A stretch of 64,000 nucleotides of DNA from Melastoma dodecandrum (GCA_029817715.1 JARUPY010000107.1:62001-126000), one strand, 5' to 3'; numbered from the stretch's first letter, positions 45,419-60,400 are shown. The notes: a model not told the origin generated them from the letters alone. Numbers and translations: made by a program.

Positions 45419-47722
45419 TTCTCAGGCAGTGATCATATCTATTCTCCGAGCACATATGCATATGCAGTTTTCAGGCTCTTCTTTTGTTGGCAACTGATGT
45501 TGCTGTAAAAGTTGGAAAATCCCGGGGATTGATTGCTACCAGGTGCTGCAATGTCCAGCCTCATTGTAGCATGGTACAATTGCCGCTTCTCTTCTTACTG
45601 TGCAGGACAGTCCTAGTAGTTGCTTTTACTGTTCAAAGACAGTGTAGTGTTACTTTGTGAAATAATAATTTGTTCCTTAAGCTTTTGGGACAGATATTAA
45701 GATGAGTGTTCCTGTTCAAGCGGTCGGAGTTGTCCCCCAAGTAGGCTGCTTTGTCTGCTGCGTAATTGAGATTATCTTTGTATTGTCGTATAGTGTGGTT
45801 CTAAAAAGAAATATCAAGGCCTTTGTGATGTAGTCACCAATTTGCAATTGAACTGACTCAAGGAATAAGTAGCATGGCATTAAGTATTAGTACAGTTTTC
45901 TGGTATTGCAATTGGAATTACACAAGGTAGATTTTTTTTTGTGCACATCCTTCAACTGTACAAGCAGTATGATGTAAGGTACGAGTATGTTTCACGTTCT
46001 AGAGTAATTGCACATGCTATTTAAATAAGCTATTGTTCAAACTGGGTATTGCATTCATATTTCTGCTTTTCTATATGCATAATTTCTGCTGTGTTGTTCA
46101 TGTTGTCCGAATGAATTATCCCAGCACATGTTTGCCTTGGCTGGTGTTTGAGCTGTGGCTAACTGGCATGGACATTTCGGATGATTCAACGGTATCTCCT
46201 AGATTTACAATCCAGCTAAGATCAAGCAAGGTAAACCAGTGTCTCTCACGTGATTACAGCTTTACACAAACAAAATTACGTATTTAGCTCTTCCCAGGAT
46301 CTATAACAACTACCAACGGCAGTCCTCTCCTGAGGTTAGAGGTTTTCTGTTCATGTTTCCCAGGTCCCACCTCTGTAATTTGCCAATGTATATATCAACG
46401 GGCTCGAGATCTTGCTAATGTGGATGCATCTATAACATCAATCGGGAAAGTGAAATTTTCCTGTAAATTTTACATCTTGAGACAAACTGTTGTCTGAAAT
46501 ATTTTTTTAAACTATTGAGGCTTAAAATTTATGCTTTCCGGGCTTATCAATCAGGTCTTGCTTTGATCACAGGAGGAGACAGTTCCAGAGCATCTTGGTG
46601 GACCAACAATGAGGTACCTCCTAGATCATATCATCATACAACTGATATGTCCTCCAGTCAAAATGGCATCTCTACACTGGGATCTAGTCAAAGTTACATC
46701 CTTCACAGCTTGGATCTTTTATTTATTTATTTATAAATCACCTCAGAACCATGTGGAACTGTGAACCGCTCACTGGCTTTAGACTGGATCCATAGTCCTC
46801 ATTGGAAATATCATGGGTGGTTTAGTGACAATACCCGGGAATGTCGAATAAAAGCCTAGTTTGCTAACCCATGTGATCTTTCCACCTACTCTTGAACATT
46901 TCAAAACCAATGAGTTGAACCCTTTCTAGTTATAACCATGTGATCTATCTTCCCCTGTACCTTGGGCATCTTTATTTGTATCTATATATATATATATAAA
47001 GCATGAAGGAGTGATGCCGTGCTCTTTTTGCTATAGTAGGATGGGGCTGGATGCACGCAGCAGCACGGGAGCGAAACTTACTCTGGTCGCCTTTCCTCGG
47101 GAAAAATAGGTACCTTATTGCATACATTACTACTCTATCATGTCTCCGTGCTGGTTTGACCTCTGTTTGGTTTGGCTGTGCGTTCTGTGGTGGTGGTGGT
47201 GGTGCGGTGATGTTATTCTGCCGTGGGCTAATCCTTTATGTAGTCTTGTCCTAGAATTTGGTCAGAATGAAAAAGAAAACTAACAAAATGCATTTAAAAG
47301 TGTACGTGGACGTGGACGAACCAGGTTCTAACAACACAGATAGAGAGAGGGACGGAGGGAGGAGGAGGAGGAGGGCTAAGTGCAAGAACGTAGAAAGCTT
47401 GTACTTAGGAATGACATCGGGCGTGAAAGTATTTCGTGTGGAATTATTTACCCGGGGGGTTGGGGGGGTTCTTATTCATTCCCACTCGAAGAGGCCCACC
47501 CAACACAAAGGCTTGAACCAGCTCTTGGGTTTTTGATCCGAGAAAGTAAGAGGGACCAATTCGGCCCTACTGATATTTTTATGGGTAACAACTCCTCTTC
47601 CCGACATGCCGGGGGTGGCCCCGACTCTTAAATATGTTTTGTAATTTTGGAGTCAAGCCAAACACCCTTAACATTTATTTTTAACAAAAACTGGAATAAA
47701 ATACTTAAAAAAAAAAACCCCA

Positions 47723-47737
47723 CCCCCCCCCCCCCCC
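47723..47737. repeat. 15-base poly(C) run
   Basis: Uninterrupted C run between an A-rich segment and CTCCCCCG; intergenic. Confidence 0.9.
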
Positions 47738-50197
47738 TCCCCCGACTACGTTAAAGGGATTCGATGACACGTACGGGTGATTGTTAACGTGGCAGAAATA
47801 TTTTCTGTTTAATCATAATGAGGTTTCATATAAGATGTTTGTCGGGGCCAACCTTTGCTTTTTTACCGGCTACATTATTGTCCACATTTTATTATACAAC
47901 CACTCATTGGGGGACTATTCAATGCCACGAGAATCATCAAGTTGTGGTTAGAATCGTTATTACGAATCGTGGTGACGATTTCTCTTTCCTTCCCTCACGA
48001 ATGTGGCATTTTTATAAACTCATCCCCCCTCTGTGTTCTGCTTCAGTAGCAGGTAGGTTAAATGAATTTGGATATTATGGTTTCGCAGTCTGTTACGTGC
48101 CATTAGGGAATATCGTGTTTTGGGGTCAACTTGAAAGGTGGGAATTTTTGTATTAGATTTTAATAAACAGGACAAGTGCACGAGTATTGCTCTCCCCCTC
48201 ATTCGGGGGCGAATTAACAAAAAGAAGAGAGATTAGGAGGAAACCACCCTCCGATCATGTCCCAAAGTAGTTGTTTTTATTTTATTTTATAAAATGGATT
48301 AATTAATCATAGGCGTTTGGTTTAAGGGATCTCGGCCGTGTCTGTTTTATCGGGCAAGTAAAATTTTATTAGGGTATTTGTCTTACATATTTATAGTTTT
48401 AGAATAGAAAAGTAAATCAGTCGGATCTTTGAATAATGTGTCGAGGGTTGCCTGCCACAATAATTGAGGCAGTGGCGACCTAACTCCCCTTCCCATGCAC
48501 GCTAATTACGTGTGCATGCATGTTTAAGTAATCCACCCATTTTTAAGTGATTCGGACCCCAGCAAGTTTGCTACTCGCTAAACGCTAATTAGCGACTCTT
48601 TATGTTCGTCCTTTTGATATGCTTTGGAAGCATCTTACATGTAGGCCTGCCTTTTAATTTAAAATTAGAGAAAATAAAAAAGAAACTGGAGTAATGACAA
48701 GATCTAAGGTAATGAATGATCAGAAGGTTAATATAATCTCTTTAACCCCATTCTGAAAATTGATACACTTTATGCACACAACATTATACAAATGGGGTTT
48801 GTGGTTTTAAAATTACTCATATAAGACGAAAAAAATCATCGTTGGGAATAGCGGGGGTTTCGTTCGTAAATAACTGGACGTTCTCAATAGCGACTCGCCT
48901 TTAGAAATAATATAATTTCTCGACTTATTTGAAAAATTTTGAACCATATCCGAAATATTATTTTTCCCACCAAAGTTAACGTGTAACGAGGGTCTCCGAA
49001 ATCATTATGATAATCAACTGTCGACTTCGCCACCTTTCAATGTCGTCGTCCCAACCCATTAGCTGTTAATCCGTGAGGTCAGTCACCTTCCCTGATTATC
49101 TCATTTCAATATCTTCTTCTTCTTCTTCTTTTTAAAATGAAAACAATTGGGGCGTAGTGGTTGGTTGGTTGATGCTCTTCCCTCCTCCCCCGTGTTATAA
49201 GAATGTTAGAATCCCATTTGGTCATCGTTACATGTCTCCTTAAATAATGCCTAATACTATAATACAACTATCCCCCCAACCCCAAAAGAGAGGGCATAAC
49301 AGTTGAGAAAATTCGGGACACCACCCCCAATTTAGAAACATTAAACTAGATGATGACGCTAAAATACTCCCCTACACGAGAGGCTTGGACTAAATAATTA
49401 TAATAATAATAGATCTTCACCAGGAAGATTCGTGGTTCGTGCTATCACATTATATTTATGTTAATTTCTTATTTTTTTTTGTATTATTAAAAAAGTTACG
49501 TGCTCTCCATCTTAGACCTTGGCCCTATTATGTCAATTTTTTTATGGGTTTTGTCTGGTCTACAGTTCTGGGAATATTAGCATTATTTTAAAGTGGGAGG
49601 GACAATGGTCAAGGAAAACCTAAAGCACTGACCAAATTATTTTATATAAAAGAAAGAAAAACACATGCAAAACCAAGTCTTAAGACATTTTTCAATAGAA
49701 GATCAGAGTCACTCGAGGTCTTAAAAAAATATCACGTACTAATCAAGTCCTCCGCCTGTTTTTATTCAGAAAATTGTTATATTGATGTGTTATTGCAAAA
49801 CTTTTTGACATTGTTGGTTTGTCTCCGAGTGTCTTACAACCGAGAAGAAAATGGGATGAAAAGGTTATTAAAAAAAAAAAGAAGCTCCATTTTTATATTA
49901 TCGTGATGCAATTTTCTTTTCATGGGGAAAAAACTTTATTCAGACAGCATCCCCAAGAGCCGGCCGCCTAGTAAATTGGGTTTTGGCGTGTTTGCATAAC
50001 AAAAACTAGAGTTGAAATTGCATATTTATTCGACGCCTCTCACCCGAACTCTAACCAGTCTTATTTTCTAACCTAGAACTGGGACTTGTACAAAACATTT
50101 GTGTATTCCTTAGAAGGTTCCAATATATTTATTATATTGCTAACGAGAACCAAACCCTGTTGATCCTGCTGGACTCGTGGCCAATAACAAATTTGAA

Positions 50198-50206
<9 letters not shown>

Positions 50207-50231
<25 letters not shown>
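50207..50231. repeat. (GA)n microsatellite
   Basis: About 12 uninterrupted GA units, intergenic. Confidence 0.9.
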
Positions 50232-51830
50232 GAAAATGGGCTTACTATTATTATATTCTCTCATGAGAGGGGTGAAGATATGATGAAATTAGCATAGATT
50301 TCGAATACCTCACTTCCCCCTCCTCAAACATATATCAAAACCTTGTTTTCCTTTCCTTTGTTTAGCTTGGAGGAAAGTCAGGTCTTTTCTGGGGGGAGGG
50401 GCAAATGAAATGCATAATATTTAGAGGGAGAAGTTGGCCTTTCTCAATGGTTGCTTGCTGGTTCGTCTCACGTGTATTATTTACATGAGTCTCCCACTAA
50501 GCAAGCATGATCAATAACATTAATTGCAGCCACTATTTAATACGCCCTTAATCATATCATTAACAATAATGCGGAAGATATTACGGAGCTTGGCCACATC
50601 TTGGCAGACATTATGCCAACAACATGTCTTTGTACCTAATTAATTGTGGGGTGTGGTTATAGATTAAATATAGTAAGGTCAAAGAGGGTGGGTTGTTGTC
50701 CTTTGCCTAGCAATACAACGACAAGACACTTGATATTAGAATTACTCTCAAGAAATCTCCGAGCCTCCAAATATGATAATCCCTGGTCAGATTTCTTTCC
50801 TTGTCTTGATCGGTTTAATAAAATTCAAAATGTTAATCATGAGATCTGAAGAGGGAGTGAAAGATTACAATGATCGTCACATTGTCAAGCCCCACTTGTT
50901 TGGTTATCAAATTAACATGAGTGAAGGGGAAGAAAATAACTAAAACGATTTGAAAATCATATTAAGAAAGAAGAAGAAGGGTCTTTCAAGGCAACACCAC
51001 CCTTTTTGTAGGTCACCTCCTCTTCACGAATCAGACATGGGAATGTCATTCACAGAGAAGAAAACACGGCCCTCCTGTGACGTGTACAAGAAAAACATAG
51101 GGAAGTAAAGCGTCCAGCCGTGTTTCATCGCGATCCTGGTCTACATATAACTGTGTGACAAAAGCGTAACGTGAGCACAACAACTTCATCATGTTATCGA
51201 GATTAATTCATTCTTGATATGTGTTAGAGGAGTACGTAGGGGAATCGGGTCTCGCGATTGAGTTTTGAGGTCTCGCACGGGACATGGCGAAACATGAAAA
51301 CAGTGGTTGAGGGGAGAGGGACAACAGAGACGTGGCAAAGGGTGGTGGGGGAGGGACAGAAAGTCCAGGGTTTAGATAGTGTTGGGTAGAAACGTAACGG
51401 AGCAAGCAAATCAGTTGTTTAGCTGACAATTTAACAAAGTGATGATTACTTTTTCTAATGGCTTAAAGATGTTGTTGTTAAGGGGCCGGGGGAGGGGGGG
51501 CTTACATCAGATTGACCCCATACCCTCTGGAGAACAAGCAACCCCCCTATCCCTATCCGCCTTCCATTCCATCTATCGCTCTCGGCTCTCCCTGTCCACA
51601 TCCATACTACAAGAAACCCAGGGCCATCGCCGACGTCATTCCTTCCCCAGGCCTAAACCACATCCGATAAATCCAAATCGTAAAACCAGCTTCTATACAT
51701 ATACAAGAGAAGTAACTTTCAGTGACCGTGAACATTCATATTAACGATTCTGCTTTCTCTTTCGATTTTCTTTTTCTCGGAAGGTAGTTTACGGCAGTTA
51801 TGGTATCACAGTGTAATAAATCTCTCGATG

Positions 51831-51845
51831 CCCCCCCCCCCCCCC
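51831..51845. repeat. 15-base poly(C) run
   Basis: Uninterrupted C run followed by TCTTATCATAG; intergenic, upstream of the MYB gene. Confidence 0.9.
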
Positions 51846-54097
51846 TCTTATCATAGTAGCAACAATCTTTTTTTCCTTCTTCATGTTGACTCCAATGGTG
51901 TGGAGACACGGATTTTCGTTCTCAAGAGTGCAAATATTTCGCATCTACAATTCGGAAGATTTCGTGGAAAGGATGCCAAACATATGTATGTGAGAACCCT
52001 CTCTTTTTTTTGGTCACCCTTTTTTCCCCTCTGATTTTAAACCAAAAAGTTAACAAGAAAGACAAAACATAAAAACGTTGGCTTCTTTTCCAGAGTAAAG
52101 ATGTGTATGCCGACAACAAAACATTATTCTTTTTTTTTTTTTTGAGAAAAGAGAAATATAATAGGTTAAAGCTGTTGTGCTTTACTATTATTTTTTATCT
52201 TTCCATTTTTGAACTCAGGGTAAAATGTCAATTCTGCTGAATTAACGACTTAGTCATGATGCTAATATAAGTAAATTCTAGAAAAAGGAGGCATAGAATA
52301 CAACGTAGGTGAAGGAAAGGCAGGAGGTGGGAGAAGTTTCTTTTCTTCCTCTCTATATATCTTTTTTAATGGTTGCCCCTCCCTGTAAAATCTCATGTTT
52401 TGGTGGTTTCGTTGGATGTTTATTATATAGCCCGGTGGTAGTCAAACCCCTTAATATCTCCACCACCCCCCCACCCCTACTTTTAACTTAACCAACGACG
52501 ACGATCGTCTGGTAGACGTTCAATATCATGACACGAGATTTTATTCCAACAACTCTTCACGTTAGCCTTATATAACTACGAAAGGAAATGGATTACGGAA
52601 ATCGAGGGGTATTTGCCCCACGTTTTCAACCCCACTTCATTTGATTTGATATTCGTAATCTAACACCAACTTTCGTAAAAGCTCGAACCAAACTTTAATG
52701 TATTTTTGAAATTAATTTTCAACGTGACATACTACTTTCTTTCTTATTATCTCTTTCATATCTTAGATTTTTTTTCATTGACTAGAACGGTTTTAACTTC
52801 CAATCGCCGGTTACACTTCTGCCCCGACATAGGTGAAGTCTCATACGATCATAGTTGTCCTAAAATAACCCCCTCCAGTCCGGAAACATTCACCCGAGAT
52901 GGAATTGACATTTTCATCCATCTTTCATTGTCTCTCTGATGGATCAAATTGTGAGGGGTTAAGTCTTAAAAAAAAAAAAAAAAATCCCCCGTTCCAATAA
53001 AAAAAGGTTGACACGCAACGTGAACTACTTGCCAGCCCACTAACCTACCCCTCGGCCATCGTTTCATTTTGTTGTCCATCTTTTTTGGTCGAGAGAAAAC
53101 GTCCTATCAAAATCTTATCAATCCAATTTTTTAGAGTTTTCGTTACTAAACAACGGTAGTCCTGCGAATAAGTCGTAGTTTTGGGCATCAAAGTTTTAGA
53201 ATTCACGAATTATGGTCGAAAACTCGTTGTTTGTAACAAAAAAGTTAAAAGCAGCTCGTTCCAATTCCCATACTCACCGTCCCAAAATTTTAACTTATTA
53301 GAATTCGTAGTTTCGAAAAGCGATGTTAAAAAATAATTAGTTCTAATTATTACCATAAACAACAAATAAAGTTCTCCAAAATTTTGGGGAGTTGTCAAAC
53401 ACCGATTGATCTCGTCAGTCATTTCCAAATTAACAGTCAGCCGATATCTACCGCCCGTCGATTCTTACCCAACATTTTTCACCCGAGCAAGACGTTACGA
53501 AATGTTGGGAGGATCTTTCTAATCTTTAAGGTCGCCGAATTCAAAAAAGTTGCATTTGAGGGGGGTGAAGAAATCTGGCTTGTTTGTTTTCATTAGAGTA
53601 TAATAATGGGAGTAGTAACGTAAGAGCTGGAAAGGAGAGGGGAGGTCTATTCCATGCATAAAGCCATCGAAGATGAATAGAATAAAAATAAAACTGCAAG
53701 TAGAAGTGACGAATGTTGCGTGCATGGGGGGAGCATTTCGCTCTCCTTTACCCATCGAGAACTTGACATCTGTTCCATTTTCACTAACTCATGCCTCAAA
53801 GATTTACAGTAAATTTCACGATCACTCTAAACACCAATTTCCCATTATCAGATGCATCATTTGTAGTCGGAACAAGTATTTATTAAGAAATGGTTAGATG
53901 AAATTTCCTCAGGGGGAGCGAAAAAGAGCAAGTAGAGAAGATCAATTCTCAAGTAAAACGCGTCACATTTGACTATCATTGTATCGTAATTATGCTTTTT
54001 ATTAAATAAAGGGAGGGGGGGGGGTTTGGAGGGTAATTAGGTTGCTAATATGTTTAATTAGCCGCCATTAAAGAAGAGGGGAGTTGTGGTGGAGCGA

Positions 54098-54106
54098 ATA
54101 TATATA
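54098..54106 (+). promoter_or_regulatory. TATA box of the MYB gene
   Basis: AATATATATAGG stands about 155 bp before ATG 54257, leaving a 5' UTR of about 125 bases. A 10-base G run (54015-54024) lies just upstream. Confidence 0.6.
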
Positions 54107-54256
54107 GGGGATGAGTGGGAGAATGGTTGGATCTCAGGGCGACAGGCTTCTCCCCAATCATTTTTGATAACCTTTTGTCTTGAGGAGGGGCGGAAGGAGT
54201 AAGACATTGTAAGCAAAAGAGGGAGGGAGAGGAAGAACGATAGCCCATAAGGAAAT

Positions 54257-55496
54257 ATGGGGAGGTCACCTTGTTGCGACGAGAGCGGCCTCAAGAAAGG
54301 ACCGTGGACGCCGGAGGAGGATCAGAAGCTCGTCAAGTACATTCAGAAGCATGGTCATGGCAGTTGGCGTGCCCTCCCCAAGCTCGCCGGTAACATTACT
54401 CCCCCCACCCCCTTCCTCCCTCGACGATAATATCGCGATGATACGTTATTCTCGGATTCGTTTGAGCCTCTCCCCAATGGATCAGGTCTTAACAGATGCG
54501 GGAAGAGCTGTCGCTTGAGATGGACCAACTACCTGAGGCCAGATATCAAGAGGGGCAAGTTCTCGGCCGAGGAGGAGCAGACCATCCTCAACCTCCACTC
54601 CATCCTTGGAAACAAGTAATTTATTCTTCTTTAGTTCTTTCTTCCTTCTTCCTCTCGAACAGCAAAGCTCGATAATTATGGATGTTGCTCCCATTTTCCC
54701 CGTTCCTTTTAGGTGGTCTGCAATCGCTAGCCACCTCCCCGGAAGGACGGATAATGAGATAAAGAACTTCTGGAACACCCACCTAAAGAAGAAGCTCATT
54801 CAGATGGGATTTGACCCCATGACTCACCGCCCGAGGACCGACATCTTCTCGAGCCTTCCCCACCTCCTTGCCCTGGCTAACCTTAAGGAACTGTTGGACC
54901 ACAACTCCCTTGAGGAGCATGCCATTCGGCTCCAAACCGAGGCCGTGACCAACCTTCAATATCTCCAGTGCCTACTCCAATCCCCACCACTAGTTTCCCT
55001 ATCAACTCCAACTGCCGCAGCCACCCTTAACCCGTACTCCGATGACATTGAAACCATGAAGCTCTTAAACTCTCTTGCTTCCATGCAAGACAACCATGGC
55101 CAGGTGCTGGGAATGACACCGCAGCATTTCGAGCCAAACTCCGTAGTAAATAACGGTACCGCCTCCCCGCACATGTACGATTCTTTCCCTTTCACCCATT
55201 TGCCAGAGATGCAAAGCCCATGCAAGTTCGAGGAGCAAGTAAGCCTCGAAAAGCACAAAACTGGAGATATGTTCATGAACGTGGTCCAAGGGGATGCTTT
55301 TCAGGACTTCATGATCTCACCTAACTCTCCATGGCAGCTCCCCCGTTCCTCCTCAGCTTCTCCCTCCAGGGCTCTAGCTGACACTTCTGGCAACAACCTG
55401 AACCAAGACGCTTGCGTCTCCTCGAGCTACGGCGGAGAGGACTGGCCGGACCTTCAGATGCTTGAGGATCCCATGTTTCGTGAGCTTGCTTTGTAG
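54257..55496 (+). CDS. R2R3-MYB transcription factor, suberin-regulator type (3 exons)
   Basis: Exons 54257-54389, 54486-54615 and 54713-55496 join in phase for 348 residues, using the two intron positions typical of plant R2R3-MYBs. R2 (about 14-61) has W17, W37 and W57; R3 (about 67-112) has F70 in place of the first Trp, then W89 and W108, the usual plant pattern. [17 protein letters not shown] and [25 protein letters not shown] with LANLKELL place it near subgroups 10/24 (MYB9, MYB107, MYB39, MYB53, MYB92, MYB93), many of which control suberin deposition in roots and seed coats. The C-terminus is acidic ([16 protein letters not shown]), a likely activation domain. I could not decide between the two subgroups. 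Confidence 0.95.
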
Positions 55497-57417
55497 AGTG
55501 TGAGACGGAGGATCCGTTTCCCTAGCATTTAGTTCATTCTAGGCATACCCTGCTTAATCACGGCGACGAATGGCTCGGTTCAGGGGGGACCGACTCGCTT
55601 TTGTGAATACGTTGTTGTAGCTGGATCTGGTACGCGAATGAGTACAATATAAAAGTGAGCAGGCCAGGTGCCGGTCAGGAAGACGACACCTGAGGGGGAG
55701 GTGCCGTAATCTCATAACAGTTAAATTTTATTAAAACCCTACAGTTTGTAAGAACTGTGTTCGTTAAATTCGCCGCTGCTACTCAGTCGAAATTCAGGAC
55801 GAGAGAAGGACAAAAAGGACAAAGGAAATCCAAAGTTCCGGGGAGGATCGATGAAAAATATCATTAATCTCGGTTATTTGTTTTTCTTTCTTAAAAAAAA
55901 AGTGAAAAAAGATCATCCAAGGTTGGACCGAATCATTCTACCTGCAACAACAAATGCCAACCACTCCCTTAACATGATGAAAGGACTGTATTGATCTAGT
56001 TATCCTTCGGGTTTAACGATTTGATAGCGATTTGATTTTTATTGGATGCCCTACATTTTCATCCGAGGTTTCTTCTTTGTATTTTCCCCCCCCCCCCCCC
56101 CCCACTCATCAATTGTCGGGAACCCCATCAACCGTCAAAATCAAGTGGCAGTTAGTCTTTCTTTGTTATGACCAAACAAACGTATATGGGATATATTATT
56201 AGGTATATTGTACGTATTCAGTACTTATTTTATTTATAAAATTAAATAATTCTTTATCACAAGTAGTTGTGTGTCGGACCCTCGTCCTCGTGTGCGGTGC
56301 TTAAGAGCTCAGCTAGAATTCGAATAACTTATGTTAATCAAATTGCCCCAAAATCATACGTGAATTATTCAATTACCGAACATAAATTTCACTAAAATGT
56401 ATCTATTTGTGTCATTTGGACGGACTTCGTGGCGCGACTAGTTCTTCTCCCCCTTCTCCTCCATGTACGCTCAACCGAATGGATCCATGATGAATTCGAC
56501 GTGTCTATATATATATATATATATGTATATAGAGTGAGAGAGGGCTCATCAATGGATCAAAATGACAATAAGGCTTACACCGAGCAATCAATCTCATCAT
56601 AAAAATGAGAGATACGTAAAGTCCAAACAGCCATAGTGATCACATAGCCAAAGTGGATTTACCATGCATTGTCTTTTATTACAACATATTTCATTACTCA
56701 AAATCAATCCGAAAATAAATAACATAAGCACTTTAAACAAAATTATTAAAATTAATGGAAGTCAAAAACATAATAATTTTAATATTCTCTTGGGCAACAT
56801 TAATTCTAACAGTTTAACTCAAAAAATTAAATGAAAAAAAAGTATTAGGCCACAACATGAGTGCGACAGAGAATATCTCAAACAATCCCAACCAACACGA
56901 CTACCCAATACCGGACTATGACCATCATAGTATCAATAATCGATACAAGACAATTAAAACACAAATACGAGGTAGTAATGCCGTCACGGGTTAATTTGGT
57001 GTGTAGCCGAAATGATATCCTTATCTAATCAACTTGATGTCATTTCTATCGATCCTGCTCTTTCTGTAACTGTATGCTCTAAAAGAGCCAGAAAGTTCGT
57101 CAGGCAAAATAAATATGCCCTAAACATGTCTCATAAACATCATCGCACACGTTTAAACTGTATGATACTTTAACATGAGATATCCTTTAGTTGACAAAAC
57201 CGTCGTACTTTAGACTACGCGCCAAGTTCCAATATTTCCATAACTTTCATGTGCACATGATAATCACAAAACTGCATTCATAAACATATGTCTGTGGCCA
57301 AAATACAACATAAAACTGATGATCATCACAATATATCATTTAAAATGTCCAACAATTACATAACTCAATGTTAGACAAAATACATAACAACTCTGGGTAT
57401 CATATAAAATACTTCTA
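55497..57417. other. Intergenic region downstream of MYB
   Basis: Begins with the MYB 3' UTR (a TTAAATTTTATTAAAA stretch near 55725). Contains an 18-base C run (56086-56103) and TA repeats (56507-56530). The part nearest 57400 should include the 3' LTR of the copia element, but no matching second copy was found. Confidence 0.5.
56086..56103. repeat. 18-base poly(C) run
   Basis: Uninterrupted C run preceded by ATTTT and followed by ACTCATC; intergenic. Confidence 0.92.
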
Positions 57418-60400
57418 CTAACCAAAGATATCAAAATACTCTAAGACACTCATATTCTCAACACGTTTATTAAAAGGTGCTGGTTTATATCCCTTGGTAA
57501 GTGGATCTGCTATCATCGAATTAGTATTAATGTATTCAATAACAACATCTCCTTGTTTCACAAGCTCACGAACTTGGAGATATTTGATCTCCATATGCTT
57601 AGAACCACCAATAGTCCTATTGTTTTTGGAAAAGAACAATACAACATTATTATCATAATAGATCAAAATTGGTCCGGCAATCGTATCCACAATTCTTAGC
57701 CCTAAGATGAAGTTTCTCTATCAAACAACATGTGAAACTACTTTGTAACAAGCAACGAGCCTACTTAGTCGAGGAAGTTATAATATTCTGTTTAACACTC
57801 TTGCATGAAATAGATCCTCCAGCTACCAAAAAACATATCCTGAGGTAGATTTCATATCATTAGAACAACCAGTAAAGTTAGAGTCGGTATAACATACTAA
57901 GATCTTCATTTTTTCTAACGATTAGCATATGACTTTTGGTTCACTGAAATATCTCATTACTTTCTTATTAGCAACCCAATGTTCTCTTCCGGGGTTCGAC
58001 AAATATTTGCCGAAGACACTACCAGGAAATGCAAGATCATGTCTAGTACATGCCTGAGCATACATCAAATTGCCAACTGCATTGTTATAAGGTACATTCT
58101 TCGTGGACTCTTTCTCAATATCATTCTTAGCACATTGATTCTTACTGATTTTATCTCCTTTTACTATTTGTACTTCTCCAAGTTTGTAAAACTGCATAGA
58201 GAATCGCGTAAGTACCTTATCAATATAAGCCCTTTGGCTCATGCCCATCATACCTTAAGATCTGTCTCGACAAATTTCAATTCCAAACACATAAGCAGCT
58301 TCGCCTAAATCTTTCGTATCTAAACATCCGGACAACATCTTCTTGATTTCTTGCCACAATGTTAAATCATTACTTGCCAAAAGGATATCATTCACGTAGA
58401 GGACAAAGAAAATGAAACTATTCCCACTAATCCTCATGTAGACTCACTAATCAAACAGATTTTCAATGAATCCAAGAGATGATACCGCCTCATCAAACTT
58501 TAAGTACCATTGTCACGACGCCTGCTTTAGTCCATTGGACTTCTTCAATTTGCAAACCATGTGCTCGGATGCTTCTACTACAAAATCATTTGGTTGATCT
58601 ATATAAAAATTCTCCAAGATGTTCTTATTTAGAAAAACTATTTTTTCATCCATTTGATGTAACTCTAGATCAAATTGAGCAACACGTGCCATTACAATTC
58701 TTAATACATCTTTAGAGAAACTGGTGAAAAAGTCTCAATGAAGTTCACACCAACTCGAGGAGTAAATCCCTTAGCCACCAACCTTACCTTATAACATTCA
58801 ATTTTTGCTTTGACATCTTTCTTGGTCTTAAAGACCCATTTACAACTGACTGCCTTTTTTCCAATAGGCAATTCACAAAGTTCCCATACATCATTAGACA
58901 CCATAGACTTCATATCATCTCTCATTGCAACCAATCATTCACTGTCCCAAGGTCCAGTAATTGCTTCTTCAAAATTTATGGGATTACTCACTAACCACTG
59001 CAATCTTCATCAAGGAAAACAACATATTCATAATGTAAAACGAGACTCCTTACTCTAGTTGATGACATCACGGGAACAATTTTCGGAACAACTGGAAGAT
59101 TTTCAATAACAGTATCATGCTCTTCTCCGTCCCCCTTAGAGAAATCAATATTTTCAATGGGGCCCACATTAACTGTAGTTTCTGTAGCAGGCGACATAGA
59201 AATTGCAACAACATTTCGATAATCAAATGAGGTAGCTGGGAAATTTCGCCCATCAGCAATGTCCTTCTTCAGAAACTTTGCATTAATAGATTTCACTATC
59301 TTATTTTCCATTGAGGGATAATAAAATTTATAACCCTTAAACCTTTCGAGATATCCAATAAAGAAGGCACGAACAATTCATGGATATGTTTTCTTCTCAA
59401 TGGGATTAAACAATCTGACTTCAGCTAGGCAACCCCACATGCGAAAATGATTGAGGCTGGACTTTCTCCCAGTCCACAACTCAAATGGAGTTTTCTTTAA
59501 ATACTCCTTACCATATTTATCAGAGCTCGATTTCTTCATTTCGTCACGTCATTCTGGTAAGAAGTATAATGTATATAATATTGTGGTACAATACCACAAT
59601 CTTGTAAAAATTTAGCAAACGTCTCTATCTATTGTCTTGAACCTGTTTGTCTGTCATAATACTCACCACCATGTTCGATCTTACAATCTTAATTATTCTC
59701 TCCTGTTGATTTTCAACTTCCAATTTAAAGTTCTTGAATTTCTCGAAAGCATCTGGTTTCTCTTTTGTGAGAAACACATAACCATAATGTGAAAAAATCA
59801 TTTATGAAGATGATGAAATACCTGTCCCACACAAAGTACTCCGAAGAGGCCCACAAATATATGTATGAATAATCCTGATTCTTTCGATTCTTCATGAATT
59901 TTTTTCGTATATAATCTACACAAGTCTCCATGTCACTAAAATAAAGAGATTGAAGCAAATTATCCTTAAAAGACGTTCAACACACTATCTCGATATATGT
60001 CCCAAATGTTTGTGCCATAACTTGGAAAATTTTTCATTCGTTTGTAGCCTCTTTGACATAAAAAAACTTGGCTGTCAAAGATTCAACATTATAAGACGAA
60101 GTTAGATGCCATTTATAAAGACAATCACACAACAATGCAGTGCTAACAACTTTAGAGTGCCTTAACAACTGCATCACACCATTTTGGAATATACAACAAA
60201 ATCCAGACTTATACAAAATAGGAATAGAAACAAAGCTTCTTCTAAAAGGTGGTACATAAAAGACGTTGTCCAAAACAAGATCAAAATCCGATAACTCCTA
60301 TGAATTCAATAACCTTCTACATCATTCCCCACTTTCAGTCTAGCCTTAAAATTATTTGGATTACTTAGTTTCTTGAACCCCTTCAAAGTCATAATAATAG

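Larger units (their letters stand above)
44856..54097. other. Long intergenic region between RPL29 and MYB
   Basis: About 9 kb without a supported gene. It starts with the RPL29 3' UTR and holds simple repeats: a 43-bp tandem duplication (45333-45418), AT runs (46987-46999), (GA)n at 50207-50231, a CTT run near 49110, and C runs at 47723-47737 and 51831-51845. Open frames here lack family motifs and codon bias. No transposon end or RNA gene recognised. Confidence 0.55.

Noticed and set aside
47051..48156. Several open frames of 64-112 residues
   Set aside because: No motif, no splice logic, and overlapping frames on the same strand; likely chance.
51208..51744. Open frames upstream of the MYB gene
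   Set aside because: Pro/Ser-rich low-complexity translations without domains; noncoding more likely.
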